A stretch of 64,000 bases of DNA from Methylomagnum ishizawai (GTDB lineage: Bacteria; Pseudomonadota; Gammaproteobacteria; Methylococcales; Methylococcaceae), in the NCBI RefSeq assembly GCF_900155475.1, contig NZ_FXAM01000001.1, positions 917,501 to 981,500 of the forward strand. The letters are read 5' to 3'. Positions 30,687 through 39,835 of this stretch are shown one piece after another; the first letter of the stretch is position 1; the number at the start of each line of letters is the position of its first letter. The notes under the pieces were generated by a model that was not told the origin of the DNA, did no database searches, and saw only the letters and a program-made list of their open reading frames with translations. The translations under genes and the position numbers were made by a program.

Positions 30687-31868
30687 TTATTCCTCAAACT
30701 TGGGTTTTTCGACCGGCATTTTGCTCAGCTTGTCCAAATCCCAAATCTTGGCGCTATCCCAACTGATCGAAACCGCCCGTCCCTTGCCTGAACAGGCCAG
30801 TTGCTCGACCGGGCCTTCGTGGGCCGCGATCCGTCCCAGCGCCGTGGGGAGCTTGGTATCCCACAGGTATAGGCTACCCGTGCGGGTGCCGACCAGGATC
30901 CAGCCCTTCTTGATATCCCGGCAAAACGCCAGCGCATCGCCGTCGTGGTCTTGCAAGGTGGCGATCCACGCCCCGGTCCGCACATCCCATAATTCCAGCA
31001 CCGGCCCCTCGGCATAACCGGCCACCCGGCCATCCTGGCTCAGGCCCAACAAGGTCCGGTCGGTCTTCATCACGGCTTGGCGGACCAGTTCCAGGGTGGC
31101 GGGTTCCCAGAACCAGATTTCCCGGCCCGCCGCCGTCACCATCAGGGTGTGGCTCTTGTCCATGCGGGTGAAGGCCAAGGCGCTGGCCCCCTCGTGGGTG
31201 GCGCGGAGGAATTTGCCGGTGAGGGGTTCCCAGATGCCGAGCGGGCCATGGGCCAGCCAGCCCAGGGTTTGGGCGCGGGGTTCGAAGGCCAGGGTTTGGG
31301 CGTCGAAGCCGTCGATCAGGTGTTCCCCCACCAAGCCGCCGCTCTGGCGGTCCCAGACCAGCATATTGCCGTTCTCGGCACCGGACAGCCCCGCCGCGAC
31401 CCAGCTGCCATCGGGCGCGTAGGCCAGGGCCGTGATGGCGTCCCCGCCCTTGATCGCGAAGCTTCCTTCTTCCAAGGGCAGGCGCGTCCCGGTATTGGCG
31501 TCCCACAGGTGCGGTTCCTTGCCACCCAGGGCCAGCAGGGTCTTGCCGTCGGAGGAGAACACCGGCAGGGCGACGCTGGCCCGTTCCTCCAAATGGCCTT
31601 GCGCCAACCGCGCCACCAATCCCAAACCGTGCTGCAATTCGTCCAGCGCGGCGATGGCGTCGGTTTCATGGGCGCAGGATTGGCAATCGCGCAGAAATTC
31701 GAGGTAGCCCTCGATGGTGTTGTGCTTCTTGGCTTGGTGCCAAGTGGCGCCGCCTTCCCCGGATTCGCCCTCGCGGTAGCGCAACACCCCGATGGCGATC
31801 AAAGCCAGGAAGCCCAGGACGAAGATTCCGACCAGCAGCTTTTCGATGTAGGACAGCAGCGCGTTCAT
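30687..31868 (-). CDS. Membrane-anchored WD40-like beta-propeller protein
   Basis: Not assigned to a characterised family. The 393 residues begin with one membrane helix (about 8-28), followed by a short region with a CQSC motif (about 62-65). From about 95 to the end there is a WD40/YVTN-like propeller. Repeated units end in LWD or IWD-type segments (HLWDANTG, LVWDRQSG, LELWDVRTG, LYLWDTKLP, KIWDLDKL). The propeller probably faces the periplasm and binds a protein partner. It lies 570 bases upstream of the chemotaxis operon on the opposite strand; a link is only positional. Confidence 0.75.
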   Translation of the reverse strand: MNALLSYIEKLLVGIFVLGFLALIAIGVLRYREGESGEGGATWHQAKKHNTIEGYLEFLRDCQSCAHETDAIAALDELQHGLGLVARLAQGHLEERASVALPVFSSDGKTLLALGGKEPHLWDANTGTRLPLEEGSFAIKGGDAITALAYAPDGSWVAAGLSGAENGNMLVWDRQSGGLVGEHLIDGFDAQTLAFEPRAQTLGWLAHGPLGIWEPLTGKFLRATHEGASALAFTRMDKSHTLMVTAAGREIWFWEPATLELVRQAVMKTDRTLLGLSQDGRVAGYAEGPVLELWDVRTGAWIATLQDHDGDALAFCRDIKKGWILVGTRTGSLYLWDTKLPTALGRIAAHEGPVEQLACSGKGRAVSISWDSAKIWDLDKLSKMPVEKPKFEE

Positions 31869-32438
31869 TGGATGGAATTATGTTTGTTGTATGCGGTGGC
31901 GGCGGCTCGCCCAGTGGGGCCGGCTTGGAGGCGGCGGGTGGCGTGGGCCGGGGTGGTCCGCGCCTATGAGGGTTGTTATAGAGTGTTCCCGCCCCCCTGA
32001 GCGGACCGGATGCGGCCCCGTCGGCCCGGTTTCCAAGGCCGCGATCCCGTGCTTGGACCTGGGAACCGGCCCGCCTAGTCCTAGATGCTAGCGAAACGCC
32101 CGATTGGCTGGCAAGCCGTTTTCCCCGGTCCCGGTGCCATTCCTTGGGCTTGGCGCGACCGGGTCCACGCTTCTTCAAAAAGAATCGGCATCGACTACAC
32201 TCTAACCCGTGACCTTCCATAACGTAGCAGTTGCGATACGGCTTGGGCTTCGGGCCGACAGCCCGCCGTGGGCGCGGGGCTATGGGAATCCGGTGGTCCG
32301 GTTGCGGGAGGCTGGATACAGGAGGTCGTGCGGGCCTGTGATCCCGCGCTTTCCAACCCAGGATTTGTCCTATGAATCCGGCGCGGTGCCAGGCCCGCCC
32401 CATGCCGCGCCACAGACCCCAATAAGAGTGTAAAGATT
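31869..32438. other. 570-base non-coding region upstream of the chemotaxis operon
   Basis: No gene is supported here. Short open frames on both strands lack a ribosome binding site or protein-like composition. The only structures noticed are a small inverted repeat, TTCTT/AAGAA at 32171-32184, and GC-rich palindromic patches near 31890-31960. I looked for sigma-28 and sigma-54 promoter patterns before cheY and found none that are convincing. The region must hold divergent promoters for the beta-propeller gene and the che operon. Confidence 0.5.
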
Positions 32439-32801
32439 ATGCGGAGCATACTGACTGTGGATGATTCGGCCTCGATGCGGCAGATGGTGGTTTTCACGCT
32501 CAAGGGCGCGGGCTACGAGGTGGTCGAGGCCAGCGATGGTGTCGAGGCGCTGGGCAAGGCCAAGACCCGCAAGGTGGATTTGGTGATCACCGACCTCAAC
32601 ATGCCCAACAAGGACGGTATCGCGCTGATCCGGGAATTGCGGGCGCTGCCGGATTATAAATTCACCCCGATCCTGATGTTGACCACCGAATCCGGCGACG
32701 CCAAGAAACAGGCGGGCAAGGCGGCCGGGGCGACCGGCTGGATCGTCAAGCCTTTCAATCCCGACCAACTCCTCAAAACCGTCGGCAAGGTGTTGGGCTA
32801 G
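32439..32801 (+). CDS. cheY: Chemotaxis response regulator CheY
   Basis: Single-domain receiver phosphorylated by CheA. The 120 residues carry the acidic pair Asp8/Asp9, the phospho-acceptor Asp52 (VITDLNMP), the switch Thr in MLTTESG and the conserved Lys in IVKPF. There is no output domain. It is the first gene of a large chemosensory operon, 27 bases before cheA. Its target may be a flagellar motor or another CheY-responsive protein; no motility gene lies in the window. Confidence 0.95.
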   Translation: MRSILTVDDSASMRQMVVFTLKGAGYEVVEASDGVEALGKAKTRKVDLVITDLNMPNKDGIALIRELRALPDYKFTPILMLTTESGDAKKQAGKAAGATGWIVKPFNPDQLLKTVGKVLG

Positions 32802-32828
32802 GCCGACCGTCCCTCCGGAGTATCTCCC

Positions 32829-34859
32829 ATGGCCATCGACTTGGCTCAGTTTCATCAGGTCTTTTTCGAGGAAAGCCTCGAAGGACTGGCGATCATGGAG
32901 AGCGGCCTGCTGGGCCTCGAAACCGGCGATGCCGATCCCGAGGCGATCAACGCCATCTTCCGGGCGGCCCATTCCATGAAGGGCGGCAGCGCCACTTTTG
33001 GTTTCACTGCGGTGGCCGATTTCGCCCACCATTTGGAAACCTTGCTGGACGAGATGCGCGAAGGACGGCGGCCCGTGACCGCCCAGGCGGTCGAGGCGCT
33101 GTTGGGTTCGGTGGACTGCCTGCGCGATATGCTGGGGGCCAGCCAGTCCGGCCGGCCCGTGGACCGGGCGGCGGTGGCGATCCATCAAGCGGCCTTGGAG
33201 CGGTTGCTAGCGGATGATGCGGTGGGCGCGCCGACCCCGGTCCCGGTCCCGGTCCCGGCCCTGGCCGCCGACCGGGACGAGGGTTGGCAGATCGTTTTCA
33301 GCCCGCACCGCGACTTGTTCCGCAGCGGCAACGATCCGGCCCGGATTTTCCGCGAACTGGCCGGGTTGGGGCGTCTGGAGGTCGATGCCGAACTGGGGTT
33401 CCTGCCCAGTGCCGACGAAATGGATATCGAGGACTGCTACCTCGCCTGGGAACTCAAGCTGTATGGCAAGGTGGCCCGCGCCGATATCGACGAAGCCTTC
33501 GCCTGGGTCGAGGACCATTGCGATCTGGCGGTGCGGTCCTTGGCTGAATTGGCGGCATTGGCGGCGGCGGCAGTGCCGGTTCCGGCTCCACAGGAAGCCG
33601 CGTCCATGGCGGCGGCGGTCCAATCCGCATCGGTCCCACAGCCCGAAACCGGCACCAAAAACGCCGGCGGCGGTTCGATCCGGGTGGATACCGCCAAGAT
33701 CGACCAATTAATCAACCTCTGCGGCGAATTGGTCATCACCCAATCCATGCTGGGCCTCCTGGGCGAAACCTTCACCATGGACCGGCTGGAGCAATTGCAA
33801 AACGGCCTCGCCCAACTCGAACGCCATACCCGCGCCCTGCAAGAGAGCGTGATGAATATCCGCATGTTGCCGATCAGCTTCGTGTTCAGCCGGATGCCGC
33901 GGCTGGTCCACGATATCAGCGGCAAACTCGGGAAGCGCGTCGAACTCAGGCTGATGGGCGAACAAACCGAACTGGACAAGACCGTGATCGAGCAGATCGC
34001 CGACCCGCTCATGCATCTGGTGCGTAATAGCTTGGACCACGGCATCGAAGCGCCCCACGAGCGGGTGGCGGCGGGCAAACCCGATACCGGCCTGGTCCTG
34101 CTCAACGCCTATCACCGCGGCGGCAACATCGTCATCGAAGTGTCCGACGACGGGCGCGGCTTGGATGCTTCCCGGATTTTCGCCAAGGCCGTGGAGCGCG
34201 GCTTGCTGGAACCCCAGGCCCATCCGCCGCCCGCCCAGCTTTACGATTTGATCTTCCATCCGGGATTTTCCACGGCGGAGCAAGTGACCGAGGTGTCCGG
34301 GCGCGGGGTGGGCATGGACGTGGTGCGGCGCAATATCGAAGCCCTGGGCGGGCGCATCGAACTCAAGACCCAGCCCGGCCAGGGTTCCACCTTCTCCATC
34401 CACTTGCCTTTGACCCTCGCCATCCTGGACGGGCAGACCGTGGCCGTGGGCAAGGAAATCTATATCGCGCCCCTGGTGTCGATCATCGAATCGATCAGCC
34501 TCACCGAGGACAAGCTCAACACCTTTACCGGCAAGGGCGAGACCTTCCGCCTGCGCGGCGAATACCTGCCCATCATCCGGTTGCACGAAGTGTTCGGGGT
34601 CGAGGGCGGTCACGCCGTCAAGCTGACCGATGGGCTGTTGATGGTGGTAGAGGGCCAGGGCTTGAAATGCGGCTTGTTCGTGGACAACGTGCTGAGCCAG
34701 CAACAGGTGGTCATCAAATCGCTGGAGGAGAACTACCGGCGGGTCGAGGGTATTTCCGGCGCGACCATCCTGGGCGATGGCTCGGTGGCTTTGATCCTGG
34801 ACATTCCGGGGCTGGTGCGGCTGGCCCGGCAGGAGCGTCCCGCGCAAACGAGGCATTAG
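32829..34859 (+). CDS. cheA: Chemotaxis histidine kinase CheA
   Basis: Receptor-coupled kinase that phosphorylates CheY and CheB. The 676 residues run: Hpt domain with phospho-acceptor His48 (AAHSMKGGS); a Pro/Ala linker; a middle domain of about 95 residues (about 152-250, beginning WQIVFSPHRDLF). That middle domain is typical of many non-enteric CheA proteins and probably binds receiver domains. Next come the P3 dimerisation helices (from about 280), the P4 ATPase domain with N-box LVRNSLDHGIE (about 397-407) and G-boxes, and a C-terminal CheW-like P5 domain (about 535-665). SD-like GGAG lies 11 bases upstream. Confidence 0.96.
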   Translation: MAIDLAQFHQVFFEESLEGLAIMESGLLGLETGDADPEAINAIFRAAHSMKGGSATFGFTAVADFAHHLETLLDEMREGRRPVTAQAVEALLGSVDCLRDMLGASQSGRPVDRAAVAIHQAALERLLADDAVGAPTPVPVPVPALAADRDEGWQIVFSPHRDLFRSGNDPARIFRELAGLGRLEVDAELGFLPSADEMDIEDCYLAWELKLYGKVARADIDEAFAWVEDHCDLAVRSLAELAALAAAAVPVPAPQEAASMAAAVQSASVPQPETGTKNAGGGSIRVDTAKIDQLINLCGELVITQSMLGLLGETFTMDRLEQLQNGLAQLERHTRALQESVMNIRMLPISFVFSRMPRLVHDISGKLGKRVELRLMGEQTELDKTVIEQIADPLMHLVRNSLDHGIEAPHERVAAGKPDTGLVLLNAYHRGGNIVIEVSDDGRGLDASRIFAKAVERGLLEPQAHPPPAQLYDLIFHPGFSTAEQVTEVSGRGVGMDVVRRNIEALGGRIELKTQPGQGSTFSIHLPLTLAILDGQTVAVGKEIYIAPLVSIIESISLTEDKLNTFTGKGETFRLRGEYLPIIRLHEVFGVEGGHAVKLTDGLLMVVEGQGLKCGLFVDNVLSQQQVVIKSLEENYRRVEGISGATILGDGSVALILDIPGLVRLARQERPAQTRH

Positions 34860-34862
34860 AAG

Positions 34863-35387
34863 ATGGGCGGACAGGCACACACACAGGCGCAGGACCGGCC
34901 CGACGGCGGCCCGCAACATCTCACCTTCGTGCTGGGCACGGAGGAATACGCGGTGGATATCCTCAGGGTCCGGGAAATCCGGGGCTGGGAGCCGGTTTCG
35001 CGGATTCCCAACGCGCCGGGCTATGAAAAAGGCGTCATCAATCTGCGGGGGGCCATCGTGCCGATCCTAGACCTCAGGCAACGCTTCGAGGTCGGGCAGC
35101 CGGTCTATACACCCACCACGGTGGTGGTGATCCTGCAAACCCAGCAGGAACGGGGCGACAAGATCATGGGCGTGGTGGTGGACGCCGTGGCCGATGTGGT
35201 CGATCTGCCGCGGGACGCGGTACAGCCCGCGCCGGACTTCGGCGGCGGCATCGGGGCCGAATTCGTCAAGGGCATCGCTTCCCTCGATGGCCGCATGGTG
35301 GCCTTGCTCGATGTGGACAAGCTCTTGCGCCTGGAAGAGCGGCCCGTTCCGGTCCAGGCCCAAGCCGAACTCTCGGCCCATCACTAG
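34863..35387 (+). CDS. cheW: Chemotaxis coupling protein CheW (first copy)
   Basis: Adaptor joining receptors to CheA in the signalling array. The 174 residues form one CheW domain. Core motifs are FVLGTEEYAVDILRVREI, GVINLRGAIVPILDLR and the C-terminal ALLDVDKLL. About 18 polar residues precede the domain. It begins three bases after the cheA stop. A second, distinct CheW is encoded just after the first receptor; the two are similar but not near-identical, so recent duplication is unlikely. Confidence 0.95.
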   Translation: MGGQAHTQAQDRPDGGPQHLTFVLGTEEYAVDILRVREIRGWEPVSRIPNAPGYEKGVINLRGAIVPILDLRQRFEVGQPVYTPTTVVVILQTQQERGDKIMGVVVDAVADVVDLPRDAVQPAPDFGGGIGAEFVKGIASLDGRMVALLDVDKLLRLEERPVPVQAQAELSAHH

Positions 35388-35408
35388 CCTCCGAGGAGGG
35401 GCAAACCC

Positions 35409-38117
35409 ATGAAAACCAACCTGCCGGTCACCGATGTCGAGCGCCTCCTGGGCGAAGGCACCCTCATCGTCAGCAAAACCGATCCCAAGGGCGTCATCAT
35501 CTATGCCAACGCCGAGTTTATTGAAATCAGCGGCTTCACCGAACCAGAACTCCTGGGCCAGAGCCACAACATCGTGCGCCACCCCGACATGCCGTCGGCG
35601 GTATTCCGGGAGTTGTGGGACGCCCTTAAAGCGGGCAAGGCCTGGGTCGGCCTCCTCAAGAACCGCTGCAAGAACGGCGATTTCTATTGGGTGCGGGCCA
35701 ATATCACGCCGCTGTGGGAAAGGAGCGAACTGGTCGGCTACCTGTCGGTGCGGACCCGGCCGGAACGCGCCGAGGTCGAGGCGGCCACCGAGCGCTATCG
35801 GCGGATGAACGCGGGCGAGACCCTCGAACCCCCCTTGATCCAGCGCTTGAACCCCTTGCCCCGGCTGTCGATGCATGCGCTCGGGTGGATAGCCGGGATA
35901 TCGCTGCTGGCGGGGGCGGTCATTCCGGCGGGGTTGTTATGGGCGGGCGATGCCGCCGGGCCCGGCCTGCGCGGCCTGGGCGCGGGGTCGGCGTTGGCCC
36001 TGGCGCTTTCGGGCGGGGCGTTGCTGGCTTATATCCTGACGCGGATCACGGTGGCCGTGAGGCATGTGGCCGAAAGTCTCATGGAAATCGCCCAGGGCAA
36101 TTTCACCAGCAAACTGGAGGCCGAGGGCGACGATGAATGCGCCATGGCCATCAACGCCCTGCGCTGCACCCAGACCCGGCTCGGCTTCGACGTGGCCGAA
36201 CTCCGGCGCGTGGCGGACGAAGCCTCGCGTATCAAGACCGCGCTCGACCATGCCAGCGCCGGCGTGATGGTGGCCGACGAGGAGTTCCGCATCATCTATA
36301 TGAACCGGGCGGTGCAAGCCATGTTCAAACGGGCCGAATCCGATTTGCGCAAGGTGCTTCCCGGCTTCGATGCCGACCAAATCCTGGGCGCGAACATCGA
36401 TGCCTTCCACCCGCATCCCGAACATCAGCGGCGGTTGCTGGCCGGGCTGAGGGATATCCACCGCAGCGAGATCGGCGTCGCCGGGCGGAGCTTCTCCTTC
36501 ATCGCCAATCCGGTGGCCGATGGGCGCGGCAAGCGCATCGGCACCGTGATGGAATGGGACGACCGCACCGACCAGGTGGCCGTGGAAGAACAGGTCAGCA
36601 CGCTGCTGACCGCGTTCCGGGTCGGCGATTTACAGCATCGCATCGATGTCGAAGGCCGGACCGGCTTCACCCGGCGCATGGGCGAGGGGCTGAACCTGGT
36701 GGCCGAGGACGTGGAACTGTCCCTCAAGGATTTTGGCCGGGTGATCCGCGGCATGGCCGAGGGCGACCTGACCCGTAGCACCGGCTACGATGGCTACGAG
36801 GGCGTCTATGCCGAGTTCCGCGCCAACCTGATGCAGTCCCAGTCCAAGCTGAGCGAGGTGTTCGGCCAAATCCGCCAAGCCGCCGATTTCATCTACAACG
36901 CCTCGCAGGAAATCGCCGCCGGCAACAACAACCTCTCGCAACGCGCCGAGGAGCAAGCCGCCAGCCTGGAACAGACCGCCTCCAGCATGGAGCAACTGAC
37001 CAGCACCGTGAACCAGAACGCCGAGAACGCCATCGCCGCCAACCAGGTTTCGAGCGTCGCCCGCGACTTGGCGCAAAAGGGCGGGGATGTAGTGGAACGG
37101 GCCGTGGCCGCGATGCGCGACATCAACGACAGCAGCGCCAAGATCGCCAATATCATCGGCACCATCGACGAAATCGCCTTCCAGACCAACCTCCTGGCCT
37201 TGAACGCCTCGGTGGAGGCGGCGCGGGCGGGCGAGCAGGGCCGCGGCTTCGCGGTGGTGGCGACCGAGGTCCGCAACCTCGCCCAGCGTAGTGCCAAGGC
37301 CGCCAAGGAAAGCCGCGAGCTGATCCAGAACAGCCTGGACAAGGTCGGTACCGGCTCCGCCTTGGTGACCCAATCCGGCGGGATGCTCAACGACATCGTG
37401 GGTAGCGTGCAGAAAACCGGCGACCTGGTGTCCGAGATCGCCGCCGCCAGCCGCGAACAGGCCCAGGGCATCCAGCAGATCAACGGGGCCGTGGCGCAGA
37501 TGGACGAAATCACCCAGCAGAACGCCGCCCTGGCCGAACAGGCGTCGGCGGCCAGCGTGTCCATGTGCGAACAGGCCAAGAACATGGTGCAGTTGGTGGG
37601 CTTCTTCAAGACCGAGGACACGGCCCAGGCCAAGCGCCCGGCCAAGGCCACCACCGCGTCCTTGGACTTCTCGATGGCCCGCAGCAAGCATCTGGCCTGG
37701 AAGGTCCGCATCCGCGACTTCCTCGCGGGCCGGGAGTCCTTGACGATGGCCCAGGCGGTTTCGCACCGGGAGTGCGACCTGGGGAAATGGTTGTATTCGA
37801 CCGGGCTCAAGCAATACGGCCATCTGCACGAGATGCGCGAGTTGGAGGCCGAGCATGAAAAGATGCATGGCTTGGTACGCACCATCATCGACAAGCAGCA
37901 GCGTGGCGATGCCCTGGCCGCCGAGGCCGATTTCCGCGAACTCCAGGGCTTGTCGGACGGGATCGTGGCCTTGCTGACCGTGGTCGAAAAACGCGGCAGC
38001 CTGGGCCGGCCACCGCAATCCCCCAATGCCAAGCCGCGGGCCTATAGCCCGCCGCCCGCCCCGACCCCGAAAACGGCGGTGGTGGGCGGCACGGGCGATG
38101 AGTGGGAGGAGTTTTGA
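35409..38117 (+). CDS. PAS-HAMP-PAS chemoreceptor with CZB zinc domain and EWEEF tether
   Basis: Methyl-accepting chemotaxis protein of 902 residues and unusual architecture. An Aer-type N-terminal PAS (about 10-120) contains HNIVRHPDMP, the family's flavin-site region. Two membrane helices lie at about 160-179 and 189-210, then a HAMP (about 211-265), a second PAS (about 270-395) and a HAMP-like segment (about 395-475). The receptor signalling hairpin has its tip at about 585-625. A CZB domain (about 755-860) shows candidate zinc ligands His761, His786, Cys789, His816 and His820. A Pro-rich linker ends in EWEEF, a CheR/CheB docking pentapeptide. Likely inputs: redox or energy state and zinc/oxidants. 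Confidence 0.93.
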   Translation: MKTNLPVTDVERLLGEGTLIVSKTDPKGVIIYANAEFIEISGFTEPELLGQSHNIVRHPDMPSAVFRELWDALKAGKAWVGLLKNRCKNGDFYWVRANITPLWERSELVGYLSVRTRPERAEVEAATERYRRMNAGETLEPPLIQRLNPLPRLSMHALGWIAGISLLAGAVIPAGLLWAGDAAGPGLRGLGAGSALALALSGGALLAYILTRITVAVRHVAESLMEIAQGNFTSKLEAEGDDECAMAINALRCTQTRLGFDVAELRRVADEASRIKTALDHASAGVMVADEEFRIIYMNRAVQAMFKRAESDLRKVLPGFDADQILGANIDAFHPHPEHQRRLLAGLRDIHRSEIGVAGRSFSFIANPVADGRGKRIGTVMEWDDRTDQVAVEEQVSTLLTAFRVGDLQHRIDVEGRTGFTRRMGEGLNLVAEDVELSLKDFGRVIRGMAEGDLTRSTGYDGYEGVYAEFRANLMQSQSKLSEVFGQIRQAADFIYNASQEIAAGNNNLSQRAEEQAASLEQTASSMEQLTSTVNQNAENAIAANQVSSVARDLAQKGGDVVERAVAAMRDINDSSAKIANIIGTIDEIAFQTNLLALNASVEAARAGEQGRGFAVVATEVRNLAQRSAKAAKESRELIQNSLDKVGTGSALVTQSGGMLNDIVGSVQKTGDLVSEIAAASREQAQGIQQINGAVAQMDEITQQNAALAEQASAASVSMCEQAKNMVQLVGFFKTEDTAQAKRPAKATTASLDFSMARSKHLAWKVRIRDFLAGRESLTMAQAVSHRECDLGKWLYSTGLKQYGHLHEMRELEAEHEKMHGLVRTIIDKQQRGDALAAEADFRELQGLSDGIVALLTVVEKRGSLGRPPQSPNAKPRAYSPPPAPTPKTAVVGGTGDEWEEF

Positions 38118-38118
38118 T

Positions 38119-38622
38119 ATGAATACTCTCGTGGCCAGCGCCGGGGCCGAAACCGGCGTACCCAGCCAATACCTGAGCTTCGAACTGGCGGGCGAACCCT
38201 ACGCGGTCGATATCCTCAAGGTCCGCGAGATCAAGGGCTGGGAACCGGCGCGGGAATTGCCGGAAGCGCCGCTTTATATCAAGGGCGTCATCAACCTCAG
38301 GGGCACCATCTTGCCGATCATGGACCTGCGCGAGCGCTTCGGCATGGCGCGGGGCGAATATACCGCCACCACGGTGATCGTGATCTTGGGCCTGGAATCC
38401 CCGGCAGGCGGGGAGCAGGCGCTGGGCATCGTGGTGGACGCGGTGTCCGATGTGCTGGATGTGCGGCCCGACGCGGTACGTCCGCCACCGGCCTTGGGGG
38501 CGGCGGTCCAGATGCGCTATCTCAAGGGCATCCTGCCCGGCGAGCGGATGACCATGCTGCTGAACGCCGACGCCTTGCTGTCCGAGCGCGACTGGGACGG
38601 GATCGAGGTGCAACTGGCCTAG
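38119..38622 (+). CDS. cheW: Chemotaxis coupling protein CheW (second copy)
   Basis: CheW adaptor of 167 residues starting with ATG at 38119, one base after the receptor stop. The GGAGG sequence that serves as its ribosome binding site lies inside the receptor's last codons. Motifs match the first CheW (FELAGEPYAVDILKVREIKGWEP, GVINLRGTILPIMDLRERF), but overall the sequences differ. Two CheW copies flanking a receptor recall V. cholerae chemotaxis cluster III. They may favour different receptors or alter array geometry. Confidence 0.95.
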   Translation: MNTLVASAGAETGVPSQYLSFELAGEPYAVDILKVREIKGWEPARELPEAPLYIKGVINLRGTILPIMDLRERFGMARGEYTATTVIVILGLESPAGGEQALGIVVDAVSDVLDVRPDAVRPPPALGAAVQMRYLKGILPGERMTMLLNADALLSERDWDGIEVQLA

Positions 38623-38657
38623 CGCCACTCGCAACCACAACGACGACAGAATCCGTT

Positions 38658-38954
38658 ATGAACAAGATCGTATTGGCCGAACTACAAACCATGGAGAACG
38701 CGGGGACGCTCAAGGAAGAGGTCTTGGCCGCCCTGGACCACCCCGAACCGGTGTGGGTGGACGCTTCCCAAGTCGGGCGGATCGATACCGCCGCCCTGCA
38801 ATTGCTGGCCGTGCTATGGCAGAGCGCCCGCCAGGCCGGGAAACCGCCCCGCCTGGACCGGCCTTCGCCCGAGTTCCAAAGGGTCGCGGGCTGTTTGGGT
38901 TTGGCCGGCTTGTTCGGTCTCGCCGGGTCGGCCGGCGATCCTCCATCCCGTTGA
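38658..38954 (+). CDS. STAS domain protein (first copy)
   Basis: Small cytosolic STAS domain protein of 98 residues, related to anti-sigma-factor antagonists. The region around the usual phospho-Ser reads VGRIDTAALQLLAVLW, with Thr in the Asp-Ser position. That could still be phosphorylated or be a non-switching variant. The tail is Gly/Pro-rich. It sits between cheW and cheR. STAS genes are often found in F7-type chemosensory operons, where their function is not settled. Confidence 0.8.
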   Translation: MNKIVLAELQTMENAGTLKEEVLAALDHPEPVWVDASQVGRIDTAALQLLAVLWQSARQAGKPPRLDRPSPEFQRVAGCLGLAGLFGLAGSAGDPPSR

Positions 38955-38968
38955 GCGGAGCGCCCACC

Positions 38969-39835
38969 ATGTCCGCCCCGGCCAATAAACCCGGCTATTT
39001 ACGGGAGTTCGAATACGGCCTTGAGGACTTCGAGCGGCTGCGGAGCTTGTCCTTCGCCTACTCGGGGATCAGGGTGCCGGACGACAAGTTCGATATGTTC
39101 TATTCCCGGCTGGCGAAGCGGCTCCGGGCTTTGGGCCTGACCCGGTTCCGCGATTATTGCGCGATGGTGGAAGACCAGGCCGGCCCGGAATTCACCGAGT
39201 TCATCAACGCCATCACCACCAACCTCACCGCGTTCTTCCGCGAGAACCACCATTTCGACTATCTCCGCGCCCAGGTGGTGCCGCACTGGCTGCGCCGCAA
39301 CGCCGCTTCCCGCCGGGCGCGGGTCTGGTCGGCGGGCTGTTCCACCGGCGAGGAGCCTTATTCCATCGCCATGACCTTGTTGGAGGCCGACACCCGCCTC
39401 GGCGGCTGGGACTTGAAAATCCTCGCCACCGACTTGGATACGCGGGTATTGGCGACGGCGGCGGCCGGGGTCTACGACGCCGACAGCGTGGGCCGTCTGG
39501 AGCAGGAGCGGCTGCGGCGCTGGTTCCTCAAGGGCGGGGGCCAGCACGAGGGCCGGGTGAAGGTGAAGGACGCGGTGCGCGACCTGGTGCATTTCCAGCA
39601 ATTGAACCTGATCGGCCCTTGGGATTTGCAAGGACCGTTCGACCTTATTTTTTGCCGCAACGTGCTGATCTATTTCGACCAACCGACCAAGGCCCGTTTG
39701 ATCGGGCGTTATTTCGACCTGTTGGTGCCGGGCGGGTATTTGTTCATCGGCCATTCCGAGTCGCTGCACACCTTTGCGCATCGCTTCGAGAACCTGGGCC
39801 AGACCATGTACCGCAAGCCGGAGGCCGCGCCATGA
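38969..39835 (+). CDS. cheR: Chemotaxis protein methyltransferase CheR
   Basis: Uses S-adenosylmethionine to methylate receptor glutamates for adaptation. From the ATG at 38969 the product is 288 residues. The N-terminal helical domain covers about 1-85. The SAM-binding domain contains RARVWSAGCSTGEEPYSIAM (about 114-133), ILATDLDTRVLATA and IFCRNVLIYFD. The beta-subdomain that binds receptor pentapeptides is expected in the SAM domain. The receptor in this operon ends in EWEEF, a matching ligand. The stop overlaps cheD (ATGA). Confidence 0.95.
   Translation: MSAPANKPGYLREFEYGLEDFERLRSLSFAYSGIRVPDDKFDMFYSRLAKRLRALGLTRFRDYCAMVEDQAGPEFTEFINAITTNLTAFFRENHHFDYLRAQVVPHWLRRNAASRRARVWSAGCSTGEEPYSIAMTLLEADTRLGGWDLKILATDLDTRVLATAAAGVYDADSVGRLEQERLRRWFLKGGGQHEGRVKVKDAVRDLVHFQQLNLIGPWDLQGPFDLIFCRNVLIYFDQPTKARLIGRYFDLLVPGGYLFIGHSESLHTFAHRFENLGQTMYRKPEAAP

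Noticed and set aside
31869-32438. A sigma-28 or sigma-54 promoter for the che operon, and small frames in the same gap.
   Set aside because: TGGCAAG near 32110 lacks the matching TTGC element. No TAAA-N15-GCCGATAA-like pattern was found, and the frames have no start signals.
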